Shown piece after piece: positions 7,416 to 12,141 of a stretch of DNA of 12,141 bases. The stretch comes from Bacteroidales bacterium UBA1754 (GTDB lineage Bacteria > Bacteroidota > Bacteroidia > Bacteroidales > Paludibacteraceae), in assembly GCA_002315615.1 (NCBI GenBank), contig DCHK01000056.1, positions 1 through 12,141 of the forward strand, written 5' to 3'. The translations under genes were made by a program, and so were the position numbers. Numbering within the stretch: position 1 is the stretch's first letter; the number at the start of each line of letters is the position of its first letter. The notes under the pieces are model-generated. The model ran no database searches. It was not told the DNA's origin and was given only the letters and a program-made list of their open reading frames with translations.

Positions 7416-7480
7416 GGAAATAAATATCTCAAAATGAAAATATCATATCGAAGATATAAACTAATTTTTAACTGAGAAAT

Positions 7481-7516
7481 TAAAAGGTTGCCATTTTGCT
7501 GAATGACAACCTTTTA
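7481..7516 (-). terminator. Hairpin terminator after pdxA
   Basis: Arms at 7481-7495 and 7502-7516 pair over 15 positions with one mismatch, around a 6-nt loop. On the - strand the stem ends in CCTTTTA and runs into AATTTCTC. It starts 20 nt past the pdxA stop. The stem has A runs on one side and T runs on the other, so it could work in either direction, but only the - strand has an upstream gene to terminate. It separates pdxA from dnaB. Confidence 0.75.
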
Positions 7517-7536
7517 GTGTATTACGAACGTCAATA

Positions 7537-8580
7537 TTATTTTTTATCGGTAGCAGCGAGTGGATTTTTTGAAATTTCGGCGTATTGCTGACGGTTGCGG
7601 AAAATGTCGCAAGCCAACCACATTGCATTACGGAATGACGATTCCGAAGCAATGTCTTTTCCTGTAATGTCGTAAGCCGTTCCGTGTGCTGGCGATGTGC
7701 GTACAATTGACAATCCTGCAGTGTAGTTCACGCCACTTTCCATAGCTATGTTTTTAAAAGGAATCATTCCTTGGTCGTGATACATAGCAAGCACAGCATC
7801 AAATTTTGTAAAACTATCGCTACCGAAAAATCCGTCGGCAGGGAATGGACCTACACATAAAATGCCTTTTTCTTCGGCTTCTTTCAGTGCGGGAATTATA
7901 ATGTCTTTTTCTTCCATTCCCAAAACGCCATTGTCTCCAGCGTGTGGATTAAGTCCCAACACTGCAATGCGAGGCAAATTGATGGCGAAATCTTTTACCA
8001 AACTGTCTTTCAAAATTTGCAGTTTCTTCACTATCAAATCTTTTGTCAATGCACTTGATACATTTTTCAATGGTAGGTGAGTGGTAGCAACTGCAATACG
8101 GAGTTTTTCGCTCACCATCAGCATCAATGAATCGTTTTTATTTCCAAAATGATTCTCTAAAAATTCAGTGTGTCCCGGAAAATGAAAATTCTCCGACTGA
8201 ATTGTATCTTTGTTGATAGGTGCAGTTACAAGCACATCAATGTGTCCTTTTTTCAATTCATCTACAGCGAGTGTAAGAGATTTCAGTGCCGCTTCGCCTG
8301 ATTCTTTTGTAGGTTGTCCTAAACTTACGGGAGTTTCGTCTGAAACGCAATTTACAATATTTGTTTGTCGTGGGTTTGCTTCTGTAGCAGATGATATTGT
8401 GGTGTAGTTGAAGTTTATTGCTTCCAAATTTTTGCGATGAAGCGAAGCAATTTTTGCTGAACCATAAATTACTGGCGTGCAAAATTCTTGCATTTGGTTG
8501 TCGTTCAGTGTTTTTAGTATCACTTCGTAACCAATTCCATTGATGTCACCTTGTGTTATTCCTATTTTAATTTTTTCCAT
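7537..8580 (-). CDS. pdxA: 4-hydroxythreonine-4-phosphate dehydrogenase PdxA
   Basis: PdxA oxidises 4-phosphohydroxy-L-threonine with NAD(P)+ to a product that decarboxylates. PdxJ then condenses this with deoxyxylulose 5-phosphate to pyridoxine 5'-phosphate (the DXP-dependent vitamin B6 route, cytoplasm). The 347 aa are of normal length. The opening KIGITQGDINGIGYEV is typical. The three metal-binding histidines are visible: His137 in FPGHTEFL, His213 in NPHAGDNG, and His268 in MYHDQGMIPFK. The substrate-binding stretch around RTSPAHGTAYDITGK at 294-308 is also intact. The N-terminus has GDINGIG where many homologues have GDPAGIG, a known variant. The gene starts 20 nt after the DUF4837 stop with no visible promoter between, so the two are probably co-transcribed. 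No pdxJ is in the window. Confidence 0.96.
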   Translation of the reverse strand: MEKIKIGITQGDINGIGYEVILKTLNDNQMQEFCTPVIYGSAKIASLHRKNLEAINFNYTTISSATEANPRQTNIVNCVSDETPVSLGQPTKESGEAALKSLTLAVDELKKGHIDVLVTAPINKDTIQSENFHFPGHTEFLENHFGNKNDSLMLMVSEKLRIAVATTHLPLKNVSSALTKDLIVKKLQILKDSLVKDFAINLPRIAVLGLNPHAGDNGVLGMEEKDIIIPALKEAEEKGILCVGPFPADGFFGSDSFTKFDAVLAMYHDQGMIPFKNIAMESGVNYTAGLSIVRTSPAHGTAYDITGKDIASESSFRNAMWLACDIFRNRQQYAEISKNPLAATDKK

Positions 8581-8600
8581 ACTATAAAGATGGTTTTTGT

Positions 8601-9596
8601 TTATTTTTTAGTTTCAGAAGATTGATGAATTTTTGTTGCATAAACAACCGCTTCGAGTTGGCGGATGAAATTCCGTTTTCCTTGTCCTGGTGCATATACA
8701 AAACCTTCTATGCAAATTACTCTTCTATTTATTTCGTCAACTTGCCAATGTGCTACAAACGGACCGCCCATAAGGTCGCCCTCCACTTTCCACCAACCAC
8801 GCATTTCGGCACAATATTCATCGTTTTTTTTGAATGCTTTCAGTACGGGTGGAAATTTTCGTTCTGTTGCCATATACGAACCTTTTGCAGGTCCAGGAAT
8901 GTTGACTTTCAGTACAGAATCGCGTTTGTTGATTAAATAATCTTCGGTAAATGTGTTTGGGTCGGTATAAGGGAATGTGTATATAATAATGTCTTGCCTT
9001 ACATCTAAATTCATATTTGATGACCAAAAAAAGTCTTTTCCCGTCTTTGATTTCATTTGATTAGCAGGCAGTTTGGTGTCTATGCCAAACATATCGCAAG
9101 CAATTTTCGTATTTTCAGTATTGTAATATTTTTTGTAGTAAGTCGCTTGGCGTTTGTGTTCGGCATCTACAAAAAAATCGCATATTTTTTCGTGATAATT
9201 GTCAAGAAGCGAAATAAAAGCCTCTTGTGTTGGAGTAGTAATTTGTATTACGGCTTGCGGTTTTGCCCAAACATCGTTTTTGTATTTTAGTTTTGTTTTT
9301 GAATATTTGTCTGAAATACTAAAAATTATGATATTTCGTGCAATGTTTACTGTATGCGTAAAATTCTCGGGTGTAACGTGCGAAATTTTGAATATACTTT
9401 CTTGTTGCGGAATGCCAGGAATATTGGCGTTTAGTACATCAAAAAGGGAATGTCCCGCATCGCTTTTCCATTCTTTGTCGCTCGCAACTACGAGTATTTC
9501 GTAGGGCGTTCCCGTGATTGATGGTTTTAGTACAGAATCATCGCACGACGAGAGTGCAAGCACAATAAAGAATAAAAAATAATGTATTTTATTCAT
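8601..9596 (-). CDS. DUF4837-family lipoprotein
   Basis: The protein has 331 aa. The N-terminus is a lipoprotein signal: Lys3, a hydrophobic core at 5-15, and the lipobox LSSC with Cys18 as the lipidated residue, followed by two Asp. The mature protein should be anchored in a membrane facing the periplasm. Features recalled from DUF4837 are TGTPYEILVVASDKEW near the start, a central WAKPQAVIQI stretch, TFPYTDPNTF, the GPFVAHWQVDEINRRVI region, and FVYAPGQGKRNFIRQLEAV near the end. The family is known from Bacteroidota and its function is not established. The gene lies 43 nt downstream of the RNA helicase and 20 nt upstream of pdxA. Coupling to pdxA suggests co-expression, but I would not infer a B6 role from position alone. 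Confidence 0.85.
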   Translation of the reverse strand: MNKIHYFLFFIVLALSSCDDSVLKPSITGTPYEILVVASDKEWKSDAGHSLFDVLNANIPGIPQQESIFKISHVTPENFTHTVNIARNIIIFSISDKYSKTKLKYKNDVWAKPQAVIQITTPTQEAFISLLDNYHEKICDFFVDAEHKRQATYYKKYYNTENTKIACDMFGIDTKLPANQMKSKTGKDFFWSSNMNLDVRQDIIIYTFPYTDPNTFTEDYLINKRDSVLKVNIPGPAKGSYMATERKFPPVLKAFKKNDEYCAEMRGWWKVEGDLMGGPFVAHWQVDEINRRVICIEGFVYAPGQGKRNFIRQLEAVVYATKIHQSSETKK

Positions 9597-9620
9597 TTTT
9601 TCAATTGTTTTTCATTGTTA

Positions 9621-9628
9621 CAAATTTA
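9621..9628 (-). promoter_or_regulatory. Possible -7 element for the DUF4837-pdxA unit
   Basis: Read on the - strand this is TAAATTTG, a match to TAnnTTTG, in the 43-nt gap between the helicase stop and the DUF4837 ATG. No TTTG lies at the proper distance upstream, and the region is so AT-rich that chance matches are likely. Confidence 0.3.
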
Positions 9629-9639
9629 GCAAAAAAAAA

Positions 9640-10938
9640 TCATTTTTGCTCTTGCGACTTGTGGTTTTCACTGCCTTTTTTGTTTCTGCGATGAAAATTT
9701 GGTCGTTTACTTCCGTTTTGCGAGTTGCGACGCTGTCCATTTCGGTGCGAATTATTTCGCCGATGTTCGTTTCTTTTTACTACAGTCGGATTGTATTCGG
9801 GTGCTTCGCCCAATTTTTCGGGTAAAGCGATTTTCTCAATATCCTTTTCGATAAAATCTTCAATGCGTTTGAAACTGATTTGGTCGTCGGTGTTCACAAA
9901 GGTGATGGCATCGCCTTCGGCAGCAGCGCGTGCAGTACGACCAATGCGATGTACATAATCTTCTACATCTTTCGGTACATCGTAGTTTATCACAAAATCG
10001 ATGTCTTCAATGTCAATTCCACGCGAAACAATGTCGGTTGCCACCAAAATTCTGATATTGCCGTTTTTGAAACTGCGAATTACTTCTTCGCGTTGGTGTT
10101 GGTCGAGGTCGGAGTGCATTTCGCCTACAGCAATATTCATCCGTCTTAATGTGCGAAAAATCTCTTGAACCTTTTGCTTTTTAGATGAAAAAATGATTGT
10201 TCGTTGTGGTTGTTTTTCTTCGAAAATATGTTGCAATATGCCTATTTTTTGAGGTTCGTAGCAAACGTATGCCGATTGTTTTATTTTTTCGGCAGGTTTT
10301 GATACTGCCAAACGGATTTCTTTTGGATTTTTCAAAATTTGTTTTGCCAAAAGTCTGATTTTTTCGGGCATTGTAGCAGAAAACATCAAAGTTTGTCGTT
10401 GTTTTGGCAAGAACGATGCAATTTTCAAAATATCATCAACAAAACCCATATCGAGCATACGGTCGGCTTCGTCGAGAATGAAGAAACTCGTTTTCGAAAG
10501 GTCTATCGTTCCCATTGCGAGCAAAGAAATCAGTCTTCCTGGCGTGGCAATAACCACATCTACACCCGAAGTAAGTGCTTTGCGTTGTTGCTCGAAAATA
10601 AGTGCTTCGCCACCGCCATAAACTGCAATTGACGTTACGGGCAAAAAGTAGGCAAAACCTTCTAATTGTTGGTCAATTTGTTGTGCCAATTCGCGTGTAG
10701 GCACCATTATCAACGCGTTAATTTTGTCTTTTGGCAGATTTCCTTTGCAAAGCATATTTAAAATTGGCAGAAGAAAAGCAGCAGTTTTTCCTGTGCCAGT
10801 TTGCGCACAAGCAATAATGTCGTTTCCTTCCAATACAGCGGGAATTGTATGTTCTTGAATCGGCGTAGTTTCTTTGAAACACATCGCTTCGAGTCCGTCA
10901 AGCAAAGAACTTTCTAATTTTAATTCGTCAAACTTCAT
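9640..10938 (-). CDS. RhlE-like DEAD-box ATP-dependent RNA helicase
   Basis: The protein has 432 aa. All the helicase motifs are in order: Q motif with TPIQ at 25-28; motif I AQTGTGKT at 45-52; Ia PTREL at 80-84; Ib TPGR at 132-135; II DEAD at 156-159; III SAT at 187-189; V ATDIVSRGID at 300-309; VI HRIGRTAR at 330-337. The extended DEADRMLDMGF is typical of the RhlE group, which acts in ribosome assembly and RNA turnover. Residues about 388-432 form a basic, Asn/Arg/Ser-rich tail, likely an unstructured RNA-binding extension. Members of the group often help cells grow in the cold, but nothing in the sequence shows that here. Nine T follow the stop directly. The helicase is divergent from the DjlA-like gene across a 131-bp gap. 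Whether it is RhlE or another DEAD paralogue cannot be settled from one sequence. Confidence 0.95.
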   Translation of the reverse strand: MKFDELKLESSLLDGLEAMCFKETTPIQEHTIPAVLEGNDIIACAQTGTGKTAAFLLPILNMLCKGNLPKDKINALIMVPTRELAQQIDQQLEGFAYFLPVTSIAVYGGGEALIFEQQRKALTSGVDVVIATPGRLISLLAMGTIDLSKTSFFILDEADRMLDMGFVDDILKIASFLPKQRQTLMFSATMPEKIRLLAKQILKNPKEIRLAVSKPAEKIKQSAYVCYEPQKIGILQHIFEEKQPQRTIIFSSKKQKVQEIFRTLRRMNIAVGEMHSDLDQHQREEVIRSFKNGNIRILVATDIVSRGIDIEDIDFVINYDVPKDVEDYVHRIGRTARAAAEGDAITFVNTDDQISFKRIEDFIEKDIEKIALPEKLGEAPEYNPTVVKRNEHRRNNSHRNGQRRNSQNGSKRPNFHRRNKKGSENHKSQEQK

Positions 10939-10959
10939 TTTTTTTGTAAAATTTCAGTG

Positions 10960-10967
10960 CAAAATTA
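10960..10967 (-). promoter_or_regulatory. Candidate -7 element for the RNA helicase
   Basis: Read on the - strand this is TAATTTTG, matching TAnnTTTG, ending 21 nt before the ATG. That gives a short leader of about 15 nt. No clear TTTG is seen about 20 bp upstream. Confidence 0.4.
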
Positions 10968-11025
10968 ACAAAAAGAAGCGAGAAAATTAGCAGTTTTCAA
11001 GATGTGAGAATGTGAAAATTATGAT

Positions 11026-11033
11026 TACCTTTA
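11026..11033 (+). promoter_or_regulatory. Candidate -7 element (TACCTTTA) for the DjlA-like gene
   Basis: This has the same octamer as the box at 2142-2149: TACCTTTA, one base off TAnnTTTG. It ends 36 nt before the ATG at 11070. No strong -33 TTTG is visible. A short ATG-TAT-TGA frame at 11037-11045 lies in the leader but is only two codons long. Confidence 0.4.
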
Positions 11034-11069
11034 CAAATGTATTGACATTTAACTTTAAACTCGTATTAT

Positions 11070-11819
11070 ATGGGACTTTTGAAATGGGGATTAGGCGTGC
11101 TTGGTTGGTCTGTTGGTGGTGTGATAGGTGGAATAATTGGCTTTGCTTTCGGGTCGATTTTTGAAAATGTATCGTTTGAAAAACCACAAATATCTTCTGG
11201 CGGAAAGAAAACGGAAACAACCGAAGGTGATTTTGCTGTTTCATTGCTTGTGCTATCTGCCAAAGTGATGAAAGCCGATGGGCAATTATTGCGCTCGGAA
11301 CTTGATTTTGTAAAAGAATTTTTCAAAAATAATTTTGGCGTACAAAAAGCGACTCAATACATTTTGTTGTTTCGTGAGATATTAAAAAAAGATTACGATA
11401 CGGCAGAAGTTTGTGTGCAAATTCGTCGTTCTACCACGAAAGCCACACGATTGCAATTGTTGCACTACCTTTTTGGTGTAGCACTTTCCGATGGTGTGAT
11501 TTCTAAAGAAGAGGAAGATGAAATTTGCCGAATTTCAAATTATCTTGGTATCAATGCACAAGACTATCTTTCGGTACGTGCAATGTACATAAAAGTGAAG
11601 CATGCAAATACGACTGTGATTGATGCATACGCGATTCTTGAAATACCTAAAACTGCTACCGACGAAGAAATTAAGAAGGCGTACAAGAAAATGGCAATGA
11701 AGCATCATCCTGATAAGGTGGCAAATCTTGGCGAAGATGTACAACGTGCCGCCAATGAAAAATTCAAGAAAATAAACGAAGCTTACGAATACCTAAAAAA
11801 CGAGAGGGGATTCAAGTAA
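11070..11819 (+). CDS. Membrane-anchored TerB/DnaJ-domain co-chaperone (DjlA-like)
   Basis: The protein has 249 aa in three parts. Residues about 5-30 form one glycine-rich hydrophobic segment (VLGWSVGGVIGGIIGFAFG), a probable membrane anchor with GxxxG-type spacing that could favour self-association. Residues about 52-165 form an all-helical TerB-like domain, with the two repeat-like signatures KADGQLLRSELDFV and LSDGVISKEEEDEI. Residues 185-247 are a J domain with the HPD motif at 213-215, needed to stimulate ATP hydrolysis by DnaK. This order (anchor, TerB-like, C-terminal J) is that of DjlA, an inner-membrane co-chaperone whose J domain faces the cytoplasm. It has no Gly/Phe region or zinc-binding domain, so it is not DnaJ itself. 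The cellular client is unknown. A TerB-containing stress protein without J function is excluded by the intact HPD. Confidence 0.9.
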   Translation: MGLLKWGLGVLGWSVGGVIGGIIGFAFGSIFENVSFEKPQISSGGKKTETTEGDFAVSLLVLSAKVMKADGQLLRSELDFVKEFFKNNFGVQKATQYILLFREILKKDYDTAEVCVQIRRSTTKATRLQLLHYLFGVALSDGVISKEEEDEICRISNYLGINAQDYLSVRAMYIKVKHANTTVIDAYAILEIPKTATDEEIKKAYKKMAMKHHPDKVANLGEDVQRAANEKFKKINEAYEYLKNERGFK

Positions 11820-11885
11820 TTGATGATTTGCTGAAAATGCTTATTTGTTTAGTAGCAGAACTTGTTTCTTGTTTCTAATATTCTA

Positions 11886-12141
11886 TCAAAACACAATTGT
11901 CGCTTTTGATTTGTCAACTTTGAGTGTTACGGGGCGACCCAAATACAGTGCAAGGTTAATGTTGTCGTGACCGCAATTTACGCCGTACATAACGGGAATA
12001 TTAAGGTCTGCTACTTTGCTGAGAATAATTTCGTTAAGTGGCAAATCGCTGCCTTGTGAATTATTGATAAATTCGCCTATTACAATGCCTTTTATAGCAT
12101 CAAGTTTGCCCGAAAGTTTGGCGTATAGGTCATTTTGCGTG
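11886..12141 (-). CDS. S66-family LD-carboxypeptidase-like protein, C-terminal part (5' end outside window)
   Basis: The frame runs from the right edge to a TGA at 11888-11886, giving 84 complete codons and one stray base. The visible product includes LYAKLSGKLDAIKGIVIGEF, then LPLNEIILSKVADLNIPVMYGV, then NCGHDNINLALYLGRPVTL. That is the end of LdcA-type enzymes, which cut the terminal D-Ala from cytoplasmic muropeptide tetrapeptides during peptidoglycan recycling. The histidine in NCGHDN fits the catalytic His of the Ser-Glu-His triad; the Ser and Glu lie outside the window. Microcin-resistance proteins (MccF) share this fold, so the substrate is not certain. The gene converges on the DjlA-like gene with a 66-bp gap, in which I see no convincing terminator. 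Confidence 0.82.
   Translation of the reverse strand, partial: TQNDLYAKLSGKLDAIKGIVIGEFINNSQGSDLPLNEIILSKVADLNIPVMYGVNCGHDNINLALYLGRPVTLKVDKSKATIVF

Noticed and set aside
7430..7465. Short palindromic motif ATATC...GATAT upstream of dnaB as a possible operator
   Set aside because: Five-base arms in an AT-rich spacer are common by chance, and nothing links it to a known regulator.
9628..9650. Inverted repeat AGCAAAAA / TTTTTGCT at the end of the RNA helicase gene
   Set aside because: The arms are short and A/T-rich, and the T run is part of the stem rather than after it. It does not have the form of an intrinsic terminator.
11820..11885. 66-bp gap between the convergent DjlA-like and S66 genes, with a short direct repeat CTTGTTT CTTGTTT
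   Set aside because: The repeat is two copies of seven bases and no stable hairpin with a T run is seen. There is too little to call an element.
1..12141. Search for CRISPR arrays, tRNA or rRNA genes, insertion sequences, phage genes or toxin-antitoxin pairs
   Set aside because: No regularly spaced repeats, structural RNA signatures, transposase motifs or paired small frames were seen. The window looks like ordinary chromosome.

Overview
The window reads as a chromosomal segment of a Bacteroidota bacterium, most likely order Bacteroidales. The support is indirect but consistent: AT-rich DNA; start sites without clear Shine-Dalgarno sequences; several TAnnTTTG-type -7 elements, the promoter signature of this phylum; a DUF4837 lipoprotein, which I know only from Bacteroidota; and a subtilase ending in what looks like a type IX secretion (T9SS) sorting domain. 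I see no insertion sequence, prophage, CRISPR array, rRNA or tRNA. The content is ordinary chromosomal housekeeping plus a small cluster of exported proteins.

Layout. Positions 1-5017 are on the + strand: the 3' end of glnS; a translationally coupled, exported GHL10-type glycosidase with a C-terminal FN3-like domain; an unrecognised secreted protein of 218 aa followed by a strong intrinsic terminator; and an S8 subtilase with a large insertion and a T9SS-like C-terminus, preceded by a textbook Bacteroidota promoter. Positions 5030-10938 are on the - strand. Read in transcription order they are an RhlE-like DEAD-box RNA helicase, a DUF4837 lipoprotein, pdxA, a hairpin terminator, dnaB, and a radical SAM/SPASM protein whose probable TTG start overlaps the dnaB stop. 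Positions 11070-11819 (+) encode a membrane-anchored TerB/DnaJ (DjlA-like) co-chaperone, divergent from the helicase. The last 256 bases hold the C-terminal end of an S66 LD-carboxypeptidase-like protein on the - strand.

Functional view. The - strand block mixes information processing (RNA helicase, replicative helicase) with vitamin B6 synthesis (PdxA) and a probable [4Fe-4S] radical enzyme of unknown substrate. The + strand block at 567-5017 encodes three proteins that all carry signal peptides. I found no convincing new multi-gene system. The items most worth a second look are the methionine-free radical SAM protein coupled to dnaB, the domain inserted in the subtilase, and the unknown secreted protein whose promoter position decides its start codon.
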